Shown in pieces: positions 1 through 10,600 of a stretch of DNA of 64,000 nucleotides. Positions within the stretch are counted from its first letter, which is position 1; each line of letters begins with the position of its first letter. Made by a program: the position numbers and the translations under genes. The notes under the pieces are model-generated. The model had not been told where the DNA came from. It saw only the letters and a list, made by a program, of their open reading frames with translations, and made no database searches. This stretch comes from an uncultured Bacteroides sp. (lineage in GTDB: Bacteria; Bacteroidota; Bacteroidia; Bacteroidales; Bacteroidaceae): positions 1 to 64,000 of the forward strand of contig CAUHML010000010.1 in the NCBI GenBank assembly GCA_959606905.1. The letters are read 5' to 3'.

Positions 1-155
1 AGACTCTTCTGTCTCTGACGTACTTTAGCTTTCACAAGTGGAGTACAATCTCTTTTAATTAATCTTATATCTAATACTATGAAAAACACATAAATATAAC
101 AGACGAAAGAACACCTTTGTTCAAAGGTTCTCTAAATATTTCTGTTAATAATAGT

Positions 156-752
156 TTATAGAATTAAATGTTTTTCATCAATCGGTATCACGATTTGTCC
201 CCAATCAATCATCGCATTGAATAACATAATACGGAAATAGCTTCCCAACTGTGTATGCAATATCTCCTTTTCTTGAATCAAATGCTTGTCCAGAAGTTCA
301 GCCCGCTTGGTTCCCTTGAGTAGCGGGCACGACGGAGTAAACCATGTATTGCCGTCATAAAGAGCTATATTGGAAATAGATGTATCCGTCAGGTATCCGT
401 TTCTTACCACTAATATATCATCAGCCGTTTCTCTCTGGGCGTACAATGAATTTAGTTCTTCCCGATTCGTACTTTTATAAGTATAATCAATAGTATCCGA
501 CGTAACCAGACGTAAAGAGGAAACTTTGCGCCTCTGATAAGGAACGTATGTAATTTCTTCTATCGCCTTTCCGTAAACAATCCGGCATTTCCAGATACCT
601 TCCAATGATTGGGGAGAAATAAATTCACCTAAGTCAATATCGGCAACATCTTGCCAGAAGGCGGCACGAGTCCGGTTGCAACGTTCCGTATGATAATTGA
701 TATTATAAATCTTTCCATCTTCTATTCGGATCGTTTCAATAAATGGGCACAT
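156..752 (-). CDS. pabC: aminotransferase class IV, 4-amino-4-deoxychorismate lyase
   Basis: Predicted to split 4-amino-4-deoxychorismate into p-aminobenzoate and pyruvate, a cytosolic PLP-dependent step towards folate. The 198-residue protein has the class IV pattern: an early HTERCNRTR segment, a candidate PLP lysine in DYTYKSTN (about residue 94), and the late TDTSISNIA and PLLKGTKR motifs that bind cofactor phosphate and substrate. It is shorter than many PabC proteins (about 250-270 residues) but is colinear across the core. Its start overlaps the 3' end of pabB by 17 bp, which suggests translational coupling and supports the pathway call. A branched-chain or D-amino-acid aminotransferase relative is the alternative, made unlikely by the pabB neighbour. 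Confidence 0.85.
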   Translation of the reverse strand: MCPFIETIRIEDGKIYNINYHTERCNRTRAAFWQDVADIDLGEFISPQSLEGIWKCRIVYGKAIEEITYVPYQRRKVSSLRLVTSDTIDYTYKSTNREELNSLYAQRETADDILVVRNGYLTDTSISNIALYDGNTWFTPSCPLLKGTKRAELLDKHLIQEKEILHTQLGSYFRIMLFNAMIDWGQIVIPIDEKHLIL

Positions 753-1734
753 ATACTTTCTGTTTCATTTCATTATATTCATTTTCCACATCACTTTGGC
801 TGGTAATCCCACCCCCACTCTTAAAATACATTTTACCACCCTCCTGCTCCACAAAACGGATCATAACTGCGCTATCGAGGTCCTTACCGTCAAAATAGCC
901 CATAATACCTGTATAGAATCCCCTGTCATAGGTTTCAGCCTCCTTGATAATCTGCATTGTTTTTTTCTTCGGAGCTCCTGTGATAGAACCGGCTGGTAAA
1001 AGCCGGAATATAATACTTCCCAAATTTGTCAGATAATCATCCGGCAGTACACCCTGTATTTCAGAACTTGTCTGAAGAATACTCCCTTGATTGGTCTGCA
1101 ATTTATCAATATACCGGTATCGGGATACGGATACTTGTTCGGCCACCATGCTCAAATCATTACGAATCAAATCTACAATAGTGGCATGTTCCGCCGTTTC
1201 TTTAGGATCGTTGATTAATAGCCGGTCAGCCGAAGGGGTTGAAGCATTAATCGTTCCCTTCATGGGGTAGGAATATATTCTTCCATTATGAATTCTTATA
1301 AATATTTCGGGAGAAAAAACCGTAAAAGCATCTCTGACCCATAATTTATACATAGCTTTTGAATAACAATAGATATCTTTCAAAGTCAGATTTGTTTCTA
1401 CCGGAGTGCGACAAGTCAAGTTAGTGAGAAAACTATTTCCGGCAAAGATGTTTCGTTGGACAATATCAAACGAATGTTGATATGTAGCCAAAGATTCCGG
1501 GAAAGATTGCCAACGAAGTCGCTTTCTTGACAAAAAAGCTATATTATTCTCTGCAAACATGGGCTGATTCGTAAAACCATTCAAGTTATAGAGTATTTCG
1601 GCAGGGTCTACCGAAGATACTGCTTCTATATAAGAAGCATCCTGCTGGTAATTAATGATAAAAATAAAAGGACGACAGGATTGCCCTAAATAGTTCATTT
1701 GTCTGATAGCCTGTTCTTTTGTATATAACTGCAT
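736..1734 (-). CDS. pabB: aminodeoxychorismate synthase component I
   Basis: Predicted to aminate chorismate to 4-amino-4-deoxychorismate for folate synthesis. The 332-residue protein is essentially the chorismate-binding catalytic domain alone. It shows the family signatures MKGTI (about 158), the EHATIVDLIRNDL stretch (about 182), PAGSITGAPKKKT (about 248), GFYTGIMGYF and SGGGIT near the end. The long N-terminal domain of TrpE-type enzymes is absent, which is usual for compact Bacteroidetes PabB. No glutamine amidotransferase (PabA) lies nearby, so glutaminase activity must come from elsewhere or free ammonia be used. pabC follows with a 17-bp overlap. A TAnnTTTG element lies 26-33 bp upstream of the start. 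Confidence 0.9.
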   Translation of the reverse strand: MQLYTKEQAIRQMNYLGQSCRPFIFIINYQQDASYIEAVSSVDPAEILYNLNGFTNQPMFAENNIAFLSRKRLRWQSFPESLATYQHSFDIVQRNIFAGNSFLTNLTCRTPVETNLTLKDIYCYSKAMYKLWVRDAFTVFSPEIFIRIHNGRIYSYPMKGTINASTPSADRLLINDPKETAEHATIVDLIRNDLSMVAEQVSVSRYRYIDKLQTNQGSILQTSSEIQGVLPDDYLTNLGSIIFRLLPAGSITGAPKKKTMQIIKEAETYDRGFYTGIMGYFDGKDLDSAVMIRFVEQEGGKMYFKSGGGITSQSDVENEYNEMKQKVYVPIY

Positions 1735-1759
1735 GGATTTGTTCTATTTTTAAGTGAAG

Positions 1760-1767
1760 CAAATGTA
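1760..1767 (-). promoter_or_regulatory. -7 element of the pabB-pabC promoter
   Basis: On the minus strand this reads TACATTTG, matching the Bacteroidetes TAnnTTTG consensus, 26 bp upstream of the pabB start. No good TTTG -33 box is seen at the expected distance, so the call rests on the -7 element and position. Confidence 0.45.
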
Positions 1768-1804
1768 CGCAAAAAGTATAGATTAGAAAAAGGTGCAACA
1801 AAAA

Positions 1805-1837
1805 AAGGGTTGCCACCGTGTCTATCGGGCAACCCTT
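1805..1837 (-). terminator. intrinsic terminator of the TPR gene
   Basis: A perfect 10-bp stem (AAGGGTTGCC / GGCAACCCTT) with a 13-nt loop lies 25 bp past the stop of the TPR gene. On the minus strand it is followed by a run of seven or more T residues. Confidence 0.85.
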
Positions 1838-1861
1838 ATTATCTATACGAGATCGGTCAAA

Positions 1862-2596
1862 TTACTTCATTGCATCCTGTACCTGAGGAATCATTTTTTT
1901 CACATTTGCGTTGTCAGGAGATACCTTTGCTGCTTCTTCCAAGTAACCTAATGCTTCTTTAAATCTAGCTGTTGCTTTTTCTTTTTCAGCAGCATATTTA
2001 TCTGCATCAGAGTTTGCTAAAGGAGTTGCTTTTTTCAGGATATTGGCTCCGTCATTATAACATAATACTCCAAGGCTGTATAAAGCATTTGTTTTATATG
2101 ATTTGTGATCCAGAGGAATTACCTTCTTGAAACATTCTTCTGCTTCTTCAGCTTTACCAGCTTTTTGGGCGGCGAGTCCGGCTTTCAAGTAGTGTAAACC
2201 ATAATTCTTGATCATAGTTTTATTATTCGGATCAACTTTCAAGCCTTCTTCCAATGTAGCAACGTATTCATCTGTTTTCTTCAATGCATCCAAAGCCAAA
2301 GCTTTACGGGCATACGCATTACCAGTATTAAACTTCTTCTGAATAGCAATATCAAAGAAAGTTACGGCTTCCGCATACTTCTTCACTTCATCTGCTGCTA
2401 TACCGCAATAGTATGCTGTTGCAGAATCCTGATTATTAGTTTGTTTCAAATATTCGCTGAACTTAGCGTAGGCCACAGGATAATTCTTAGCATTGAATGC
2501 GTCATTTCCTTCTTTCTTAATTTGATTAGGATCCGTTTGTGCAAAAATGTTAGTTACTGCAATACTAAATGCAAATAAAAAAATCAATTTCTTCAT
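1862..2596 (-). CDS. secreted tetratricopeptide-repeat protein
   Basis: A 244-residue protein with a cleavable signal peptide (hydrophobic residues 4-18, then FAQ/TDP), so it is probably periplasmic. The rest is helical TPR-type sequence: A/Y/G/P positions recur about every 34 residues in NAKNYPVAYAKFSEYL, KYAEAVTFFDIAI, DEYVATLEEGLKV, GKAEEAEECFKKV and EALGYLEEAAKV, giving about five repeats. TPR arrays scaffold protein complexes; no catalytic motif is seen and no partner can be named. It stands alone with its own terminator. A TACTTTTG -7 element lies upstream (2628-2635, minus strand). Confidence 0.85.
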   Translation of the reverse strand: MKKLIFLFAFSIAVTNIFAQTDPNQIKKEGNDAFNAKNYPVAYAKFSEYLKQTNNQDSATAYYCGIAADEVKKYAEAVTFFDIAIQKKFNTGNAYARKALALDALKKTDEYVATLEEGLKVDPNNKTMIKNYGLHYLKAGLAAQKAGKAEEAEECFKKVIPLDHKSYKTNALYSLGVLCYNDGANILKKATPLANSDADKYAAEKEKATARFKEALGYLEEAAKVSPDNANVKKMIPQVQDAMK

Positions 2597-3087
2597 AACT
2601 TTATGTGTTTTTTAGTTGTTTATCGTCCAAAAGTATAAGGAATAATAGAAAGACACAACCCTATTTTTGTTTTTTTGAGCTTTTTGAAACCTATATAACG
2701 TTCGTTATTCTTCGTAAAAACGGGCTTTTATTCTCAAATACAGCGTAAAAGGAATCACCCTTTTACGCCTTTCTCGGCCGTCAAAGGGGTGATACACAAA
2801 CTGTTTGGGTAACTACTTTTATCAAATAAATATAGTATACAACAAGAAAATGTATAGAGGGATATTTAATGTTCTATGAGGGACAACAGGGAATAAAATC
2901 AAATATACTGTCACAAGAGTTCTTCCAAATATCTCCTTTTATTAACTTCCCGAAAAAAATGCTATTCATTTGTTTATCTATAAAACACGAATTCAGTCCC
3001 CACCTAATTAAATAAAAAAAACTTCTTTCATAAAATACTGATTCATAGCACCAAAGAAAAATATGAATAAAAAAGTTCCAGAAAGTT
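2597..3087. other. intergenic stretch before tRNA-Arg
   Basis: No credible gene is seen. The left end holds the leader and -7 element (TACTTTTG, 2628-2635, minus) of the TPR gene. A hairpin with a perfect 9-bp stem (GCGTAAAAG / CTTTTACGC, 2743-2768) lies in the middle without a clear T-run on either side; it may be a relic terminator. The rest is AT-rich. Confidence 0.5.
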
Positions 3088-3117
3088 TTTGAGTTTTCAT
3101 AAAAAGCACTACCTTTG
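3088..3117 (+). promoter_or_regulatory. promoter of tRNA-Arg
   Basis: TTTG at 3088-3091 and TACCTTTG at 3110-3117, 18 bp apart, match the Bacteroidetes -33/-7 consensus. The tRNA begins 17 bp downstream. Confidence 0.75.
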
Positions 3118-3134
3118 CATCCGAAAATAAGGCT

Positions 3135-3208
<74 letters not shown>

Positions 3209-3214
3209 CAAATA

Positions 3215-3255
3215 AAATCCGATAACTTGAAAAGAGTTATCGGATTTATTTTTTA
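3215..3255 (+). terminator. intrinsic terminator of tRNA-Arg
   Basis: A perfect 13-bp stem (AAATCCGATAACT and its complement, 3215-3247) with a 7-nt loop starts 7 nt after the tRNA and runs into a T-rich tail (TTTATTTTTT). Confidence 0.9.
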
Positions 3256-3327
3256 ATTACTTTCGCTTTTATAGACAACTTCCTTTTGCAGCGCAGAAGA
3301 TAAACGATTGAACATGTAGGTCAGAAT

Positions 3328-3353
3328 AAGAGAAGTTCTTTAAAACTTCTCTT
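3328..3353 (-). terminator. possible terminator overlapping the stop of the DUF3352-like gene
   Basis: A perfect 10-bp stem (AAGAGAAGTT / AACTTCTCTT) with a 6-nt loop spans the stop codon of the minus-strand gene. The tail is only moderately T-rich (TATTCTG), so function is uncertain. Confidence 0.4.
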
Positions 3354-5379
3354 TACGCTCAAACTTCCCTTCCTCGGTATAATATTTCCAAGTACCCTTA
3401 GGTTGGTTATGCGAATATTTACCACGAAGTCTTAATTTTCCATTTTCGTAATATTCACGATAACGTCCGTGACGTTTTCCCTCTTTTACTTCCGCTTCAC
3501 TCTTTAGTGCTCCTTCCGGATAAAATTCACGTAGAACATTTCCTTCAAACTTTTCGACATAGAAACGTTTCAATTCACTTAACTGTTCTTTCTCGGTCAC
3601 AACATCTTCATTCATTTCTTCATCTTCCTCATCGGTAGCAACCTCAACAAGTTCTTCCGGTTCGTATGGACTATAATCCATAACATATTGTAAAGAAGCA
3701 GACTGGCTATCTCCTATCACTTGCATAGTCCAATAAGGGAAAGAATACAAAACATCCTTATTTGACTGTATCTCATTCCATGTGGCAGGATTCATCATTA
3801 GCTTCAACTGGGAATAGAACTTACGTACATCCGTATATAAGAAAATCGTAGAACTGGATTTCAGATATGAAAAAGCATCTTTAAATCCCGGATTGTCTTT
3901 CAACAAGTTCTTTTGTTCATAATCCTCTACGAATGAGAGTAAAGATGCAGCTTTATTACTAAAAACAACATAATCATCCACATAAGTATAATAGGGTTTC
4001 TCGAACTTATCAAATAGTTTTCCGAAAAACAGTCGGAAGAACCCTTTCATCTCGACATAATTAATTTCAAAGTCCTTATAATTAACAGTTTTAATTTTAA
4101 CCGGAGTACGACGTTTGACCTTCTTTTCTATAAGTTCCATGTTCTCACGTGCATCCTTTATACTTTTTGCTCTGATAGCCAAAACCAGTTCGGGTTCACG
4201 CCCAAGTAACCCCGGTTCAGATTGTGTAATAGCAAACTCTCCAGACATCCAGCTCAAAAAGTTTTCTTCCAAAGAGATACCGAACAGTCCTTCAATCTTT
4301 TTTCGGGAATTTTGATACGAATCATACAACTGTTTATCATGAACAGAGAGGGCATTTTCTAATTCCTTCACAAAAGTCATCGGATTATTAAAACCAATAT
4401 TCGTATAAAGGGCCGTTCGTCCGGACAAGATTTCATGCGCTTTCATTTTATGCTTTCCGGAATTCAGCAAGGCAGTGATATAAGGATCTACTGAATCTTT
4501 CTTCAACGTATAACCTTTCACCTCCATTTTATCCTTACCCATATTCAAGTAAAGACCGGCAAAATTCATAGAATTACTGAACATATCAATATATTCATTC
4601 CTTGTTCCCAGGTAGATAGACATAAACTGTGGGATACGCTCATAGTTGATAAAAACCCTGACGAGTCCCTTACCGGAAACTAGTTTCTCGGTTTCAATAA
4701 AAGCTTGATCAAGTCCGATTTTAGGTTTGTTACGTGAATCAATAGCCGATTCGATAAGCCCGGAAGTATAAGAACCTACCAGATGATTATCCACAAAAGC
4801 AATATAAAAGATATCACGCGTATCCGGATCACGCATCTCAAGAATGTTAATGCCACTATGCATCCGGTTAGTAACAGTGAAGCCGCTCATTACAAGAACC
4901 GTCTCAAGCTGATCTTTCACCAAGTCCATTTTAGAAGCTTTCTGCATATCCAGAATGAGCAGAAAATCCCAATCAGTCGCGCGGGTTTTATGAAGTGAAA
5001 TAAGCATATCCCGTTTGCCGACAAGTGACAACAGCACCTTGTTACTTTTCACAACTGAATCAAGTTTTTCCACACTCTTCGTAACTTCCTCAAAAGACTT
5101 CGCTTTTTTCAGACATTGCCATGTTTCGCTTCCGCTAAATTTCTCCCAATCTTCAATCGGAGCTGATGATTGAATAATAAATGCCGCATTTTCCGGAACC
5201 AGATAAATCTGCTGAATATTACGATCGGGTGAGATAAACAGATAAATCACGGAGTATACTACATATACCGCCAAAGCCAACCCTATCACCACCAAGGTAC
5301 GTTTTACGATTTGCTTACTACTCTTTTTTGTCGTGGGCTCGGCATATTGCTCTTGTTCCCTGTTGTTTAATTCATTCAT
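3340..5379 (-). CDS. DUF3352-like membrane-anchored protein with C-terminal MORN_2 repeats
   Basis: The frame is open upstream to 5484, but the ATG at 5379 is preferred: it gives MNELNNREQEQ, follows abgT by 20 bp, and removes a segment that overlaps the abgT 3' end. The 679-residue protein has one N-terminal membrane helix (about residues 27-46, TLVVIGLALAVYVVYSVIYL), then about 540 residues that I read as extracytoplasmic and DUF3352-like. An acidic linker (EVATDEEDEEMNED) precedes a C-terminal block of three short repeats built on FYPEGALK, YYENGKLR and YYTEEGKF, typical of MORN_2/YwqK repeats. The function is unknown. Being last in a kinase-regulator-transporter operon suggests an envelope role. 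Confidence 0.75.
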   Translation of the reverse strand: MNELNNREQEQYAEPTTKKSSKQIVKRTLVVIGLALAVYVVYSVIYLFISPDRNIQQIYLVPENAAFIIQSSAPIEDWEKFSGSETWQCLKKAKSFEEVTKSVEKLDSVVKSNKVLLSLVGKRDMLISLHKTRATDWDFLLILDMQKASKMDLVKDQLETVLVMSGFTVTNRMHSGINILEMRDPDTRDIFYIAFVDNHLVGSYTSGLIESAIDSRNKPKIGLDQAFIETEKLVSGKGLVRVFINYERIPQFMSIYLGTRNEYIDMFSNSMNFAGLYLNMGKDKMEVKGYTLKKDSVDPYITALLNSGKHKMKAHEILSGRTALYTNIGFNNPMTFVKELENALSVHDKQLYDSYQNSRKKIEGLFGISLEENFLSWMSGEFAITQSEPGLLGREPELVLAIRAKSIKDARENMELIEKKVKRRTPVKIKTVNYKDFEINYVEMKGFFRLFFGKLFDKFEKPYYTYVDDYVVFSNKAASLLSFVEDYEQKNLLKDNPGFKDAFSYLKSSSTIFLYTDVRKFYSQLKLMMNPATWNEIQSNKDVLYSFPYWTMQVIGDSQSASLQYVMDYSPYEPEELVEVATDEEDEEMNEDVVTEKEQLSELKRFYVEKFEGNVLREFYPEGALKSEAEVKEGKRHGRYREYYENGKLRLRGKYSHNQPKGTWKYYTEEGKFERKEKF

Positions 5380-5399
5380 GGTTGATTTATTAATATAAA

Positions 5400-6854
5400 T
5401 TATAGTCCCATTGGTATCCTCAGTAAATACCAAATAATAAAGAATAGCGTCCATGCAGCTAAAATACCTACAGAGTAGCGCCAAGTGTATTTGAGTAATG
5501 TCCCATAAGTAACTTGTTTATCATATTGCCTCATATATGTCAATACCAGAGGCATATAAAACATAAAAGGCGTAATAGCATTTGTCGAGCTGTCACCAAT
5601 ACGGAAAGCGCACTGTGCGATATCCGGAGAGATTCCCATTTGTGCAAACATCGGGATAAAGATAAAAGACATAAATGCCCACTTGGAAGTAGCAGATACC
5701 ATAATCAGATTGATAAACGCTGTAAACAGGATAAAGAGAACAAGTGCAGATAACGGAGCCGGCTCGAAAGAAGAAAGCAGATCAGCTCCCATAATAGCAA
5801 GACACTTATCCAAATGAGAATACTCGAAGCAGGCGAACATTTGAGCGGCAAAAAAAGCAATAACAAAGTAAACACCCAAAAGTTTCATCGGTTGGGTAAG
5901 CCCTTCAATCACATCATTGTCGGAACGATAACGACCGGAACTGAACCCGTAAGCCATTCCCGTGATGCCCGCCCCTAAGGAAAGAAGAAAAAGAATTCCG
6001 GCAATAAAAGGCGAATGCATCAAACCACCGTTCACGCCACGTAATATCCCATGAGAAGAAAACGTAAGCCATAAGATAAGAGCTACATAAATTCCTGCTA
6101 CAATAATCGAAATCATTATCGCCCGCCGTTCTTTACGGGACAAGGGCCGATAAGCTTCCACTTTCACGCTTCCTTCATATTTTCCTAAAGCGGGAAGAAG
6201 CCATTTCTGAGTCAGCCAGTAAACAATAGCAGTAATTACTACGGTAGAAGCACTCATGAAAAAATAATTGCAAAGTGGTTCGGTATTTCCCTGATATCCT
6301 GTCTGAGCTAGTGCAGCTTCCTGAGTGGTATGAGCCAGCAACGGATCCATTGTGCTTAATACAATATTTGCACTATATCCGCATGCCACTGAAACATAAG
6401 CCGTAATAATTCCTGCAAGCGGATGAAGTCCTACCCATTGGAACAGCATGGCGGCAATAGGCAATAAGATAATATATCCGCCATCGCCAATAACGTTGGA
6501 CAACAAGCCAAGAACGATTACCCACAAGATAACCTTCCTTTTCTCCTTCCGGTTCCCCACTCCCAAACGGATGCATGCACCAATAAATCCTGAATGCTGG
6601 GCAACCCCCAGTCCGAACATAGCAATAATCACCATACCCAACGGTGCAAATCCGGTAAAGTTCTTGATAGCATTCCGCAACCACCAGCGAATTCCTTCCG
6701 GACTCAATAAGCTCTGTACGCGAATCTCCTCACCGGTTTGTGGCAGCGTCACCTTCAATCCATAAATATCACATATCCATGAAAGAAAGACCACTGCTAT
6801 TGTCAGCAGAAGGAACATCGTAGCGGGGTGAGGCATACGCCATTTATTCTTCAT
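5400..6854 (-). CDS. AbgT-family transporter
   Basis: A polytopic inner-membrane protein of 484 residues with about 12 hydrophobic segments. It is related to AbgT (p-aminobenzoyl-glutamate uptake) and MtrF/YdaH, which have been described as sulfonamide or PABA exporters. Family features include an N-terminal helix ending in MKVTLPQTG-type sequence, the GLGVAQHSGF region, NVIGDGGYIILLP, and a late SATSKWAFMSFIFIPMF stretch with IGDSSTNAITPF. The substrate cannot be told from sequence. It lies 12 bp after the response regulator and 20 bp before the DUF3352-like gene, so its expression is probably tied to the two-component pair. Confidence 0.85.
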   Translation of the reverse strand: MKNKWRMPHPATMFLLLTIAVVFLSWICDIYGLKVTLPQTGEEIRVQSLLSPEGIRWWLRNAIKNFTGFAPLGMVIIAMFGLGVAQHSGFIGACIRLGVGNRKEKRKVILWVIVLGLLSNVIGDGGYIILLPIAAMLFQWVGLHPLAGIITAYVSVACGYSANIVLSTMDPLLAHTTQEAALAQTGYQGNTEPLCNYFFMSASTVVITAIVYWLTQKWLLPALGKYEGSVKVEAYRPLSRKERRAIMISIIVAGIYVALILWLTFSSHGILRGVNGGLMHSPFIAGILFLLSLGAGITGMAYGFSSGRYRSDNDVIEGLTQPMKLLGVYFVIAFFAAQMFACFEYSHLDKCLAIMGADLLSSFEPAPLSALVLFILFTAFINLIMVSATSKWAFMSFIFIPMFAQMGISPDIAQCAFRIGDSSTNAITPFMFYMPLVLTYMRQYDKQVTYGTLLKYTWRYSVGILAAWTLFFIIWYLLRIPMGL

Positions 6855-6866
6855 CTGTCTTAAGAT

Positions 6867-7595
6867 TTATTCTTCGTCAGCCTCCAGATTATCCAAGTCA
6901 ATAATACGTAATTCTAATGCACGCACTGCTAGACGGGTAGCATTTACTCCCACCCGTTCCCCATTAGGGAAAAGGCGTCCTATAAGATCATTCTGTCGTT
7001 TTTCCAATGACTTCACTCCGAAAGGCATTCCCTTCAGACTGGCAATCATTTCTTTCGTATATCCTAAAGCCAGATGACGTAAGAAACGCTCATCATACTC
7101 ATCAATATCATAACTAATCACCGCCTCCTGACGCTTGGCATCGTTAGCTACCGATTTTTTGAAACGATCTACAATCTTTTCCAAAATCGGATAGTTGAAA
7201 ACTAACTTCTTTCCGTCCATTACAGCCTGCACATCTGTTTTGGTGAGCAGTTCCCCTGTTTTCAGGATAATTCCGTCAGCACCGGCATTGAGCACATCCA
7301 CCCATAACTTTTCATTCAGAATTTCACCCGTAAATATCAAAACCCGAACTCCTTTGTAACGTTTGAATATATTCCGGCATATATCAACACCGATAGTGGT
7401 TGAACCTCCCAATCCTAAATCCAGCAACACCAAATCGGGAAGTTGTGCCTCCATTAACGGCCAGAACTCATTTTCCGTCATAGCTGTACCAATAACCTCT
7501 GCATTGGGTATCTCATGGCGAAAAATCTCCTCTGTACCTTTCAACTCCAGTTTTACATCTTCTACAATAATAACTTTAAATTTCTGTTCTTCCAT
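6867..7595 (-). CDS. response regulator with LuxR-like output
   Basis: A 242-residue cytosolic regulator. The receiver domain (about residues 6-125) keeps all key residues: the acidic pair in VEDVK, the phospho-acceptor Asp in LVLLDLG, the Thr in IFTGE and the Lys in LKTGE. The C-terminal part (about 165-235) has the helix-turn-helix pattern of LuxR/GerE outputs (FLRHLALGYTKEMIASL, VKSLEKRQNDLIGRLF, ATRLAVRALELRII), though it is divergent. It lies 36 bp after the double sensor kinase, which should be its phosphodonor, and is followed by abgT after 12 bp. Confidence 0.88.
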   Translation of the reverse strand: MEEQKFKVIIVEDVKLELKGTEEIFRHEIPNAEVIGTAMTENEFWPLMEAQLPDLVLLDLGLGGSTTIGVDICRNIFKRYKGVRVLIFTGEILNEKLWVDVLNAGADGIILKTGELLTKTDVQAVMDGKKLVFNYPILEKIVDRFKKSVANDAKRQEAVISYDIDEYDERFLRHLALGYTKEMIASLKGMPFGVKSLEKRQNDLIGRLFPNGERVGVNATRLAVRALELRIIDLDNLEADEE

Positions 7596-7631
7596 TTCCT
7601 TATCTAATAACTTTATATGTGTTCTTTTTCA

Positions 7632-10600
7632 TTATCTGCGTGGAATAGTAAAATAAACCGTAAACCCTCCGCCTTCGGCCGGTTCGGCATTAATACGGCA
7701 TCCTCTACGCCCTGCAAATTCATCATGATCGCGGATTATCTGCTTACATACGAGATATTCCGTCCCCCTCAATTCTCCCTTTTCTCCGGACGTCATACGT
7801 GCCAGATTCGGATAAAATAGTTGATTCAACTCCAACACGCTCTTTTCACGTCTTGTATCCGTGAAAAGAAAACGTATATACTCATCATCCTTACGAGCCT
7901 GCAAACGCAATACTCCGTCTTCGTGAACCGTCAATGCTTCATCAATCAGGTTCTCCAATAAGAAACGCAACTGGTTTACATCTCCTATTACTCTTGCATC
8001 TATCGGAGCCATCTCCAACTCTATCTTATCCATACGGTTCTTTACAGACTTTTTGAAATATTTTCCGGCAGTTTCGAAAAGCTCTTGAACCGGAATCGTG
8101 GTCCGCCGGAAAGTAACCTCTTCCAACTGGCGGGAAGCACATGAACTCAAAATAGTAAAGATCCCCTTATAATATTCAATCAACTCCGTCATAGTCTCCA
8201 CTGCCTCCTTTTCTTCTTTCTCCGAAAGGTTCTGCGCATTCAGCCGACCTATAATTTGTTTAATCTTATTCGGATAATAAATCGTTTCATGCTTGATAGT
8301 CGAAAGACAATTATCAAGTACCATATTCTGTACATGTAACATACTGTCCTCCCAAGACGCCCGTTGCGTTTCCTCATGCGCCGACTCAATATCACGATAT
8401 TTCGTTGCCAGTTTCACCACAGCGTTAAATACGACAATAGCTACATAACGTGCCACCAGTTCGAAAAGCAAACGGTCAGTTTCCTGTTCCGTCCCTTCTC
8501 TTCGTTCCAAATAAAGCACACCGACACATTGGTGTTCACCTCCCGCTTCTACCATGAGAGGTATTGCCTGACGATGTTGCTCGGAAATATATTCTCTTGA
8601 ATCAAAACATAGCTGCACCATTTCCGGCATTTCCTGTCCGGGACTCGAAGCATATTCCAACAAATGTGTCGTTTCATTATAAACGGCAATCCCCATCCGG
8701 TCAATCGTCAACAACTCATTTACCGAGCCGAATGCTTCATCTACGATACGTTGCGGAATCTCTTTGAGCGTACTTTCTTCCCTTTGGAGCGCTTCTGCAT
8801 TTTCCTGCTCCTGCGGTCGAATCAGGGAAGCAGCAAATACTTTCTGATTAATTTCAAGTACCTGTTCCAAACTCAAACGATTTTGTATCCGCTTCCTCAA
8901 ATACAAAAGATAATATCCTACCAAAGAAACAATCAACAAAACGAAACAAAGGATAATTCCCACTGTCTTATTAATATTCGAACGTTCCAGTTGCCGACAA
9001 TATCCTTCCAATGTCTGATCTTCTCCCTGCAACTTATACAAATCTGTAAACGCCGAATTATTATAACTATACGCATCCAATTGTTTCAATGCCAGAAAAG
9101 CAACCGCCGCCTCATTTCTTATATCCAATATCACATGGTAATCCGAATCAAAAAGTTCGTTCCACCACAGAATCTCAGCAGGTATACCTTCACCGACGAG
9201 CTTCATATACCGATGCGTAGCATCCGGGCGCGCATATTTCTGATAATGCTCATTCAGCAACAATATGGCAGAATCAGCATATTGCAAAGCAATCTCATAC
9301 TGCTCATCCACATTAGCGAAATAAGCAGCATTGGCATAATCTGATGCAGCATCCAACAAATCTTCATAAGCAGAATCCGTAATAACCACAATCGAATCGG
9401 TATCCTGTAACATCGGAGGAATCGGATCATACAGACAAGACCCCATACCAAACGGAAGTAAGAGGCAAAGTAGCACTCCAATTACTTTACGCACTCCTGA
9501 AGGCAAACGGAAATAAAAGCGACTCCCTTTTCCAAGTTCGCTTTCCACGTTGAATACACATACTCGGAACAGTTCATTCGTTTTCTTATATTTCTCGATG
9601 ATTCCCTTACAATTCATCAATCCGAAGCCACTACCCTTATTTTCCTTCAATTCATCTGCATCCGTGGCATTCTTCATACCGATAACACGTGAATCATACA
9701 CTTTCTCACCAATAATCTGTGCCACATCTTCGGCTGAGATTCCCCTTCCATTATCTTCTACAGAAATCTCCACATAAGAATCCGTAGTACGTGCATACAC
9801 CTTGATTACACCTCCCTCAGGAGTATATTTGCGGGCATTCTCGGCCAACGTATTTATCATAAATAGGGTCAGTGCACGGTCCGCCTTCACCATAGCATGG
9901 GTCGGTTCAATTTCTAACGTCTGTTCTTTCATCTCAAAGGCACGACGTCCCTTTCCCAATAAATCGAACAACTCATTAAGACCGAATGTTTCAATATTCA
10001 GGCTAAGAGTTCCCTGCTTCATCTTGATCCAAAGAGCAAGAATGTCATTATACTCATTGATAGTAGTCACCAGTTCGTCAATATACTGATACTTCTCTTT
10101 CTTAATCTTCTCATCGTCAATATAACCTTTCTCTGTCAACTTATGTACCTCGTTCAAAATCCGGTCAATATATGGATTGATGCCATTTACAATCGCCAGA
10201 CAAGCCTTCTTTATCAGATTCTGGCGTTTATTCCCGGCAATATGCTGCTCGTACACATACCGTTGTTTTTCCAATTGAATCCGTTCGTCGCTCAATGCCT
10301 CTACCATTTGTTCATTATCGGCAGCCCAAATAATATATGGCTCAAGCACATGCACCAGCGCTTTCTCGTCTTTGCTTAATCGGTGCACAGGAACAAGTGC
10401 CGCTTTCCCCTCTTCGGGTATTTCCAATGTCATCCGTCCTTTGCCGAATAATTGGTCAATTCCTTGCTGAATTAAAGGAACATTCATCGGAATAGAAGAA
10501 GTTATATCCCTACATAACGATAAAATCTGTTGTAGTCGTTCCACATCCACCTGATTTCGCGTTTTGGAACTCTTATTGAAGAACCACCAGAGAATAACTA

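Noticed and set aside
1..155. A gene at the left edge
   Set aside because: No start, stop or coding pattern could be supported in the first 155 bases.
8664..9344. 226-codon plus-strand reading frame
   Set aside because: It is the antisense shadow of the sensor kinase, whose domains are clear on the minus strand.
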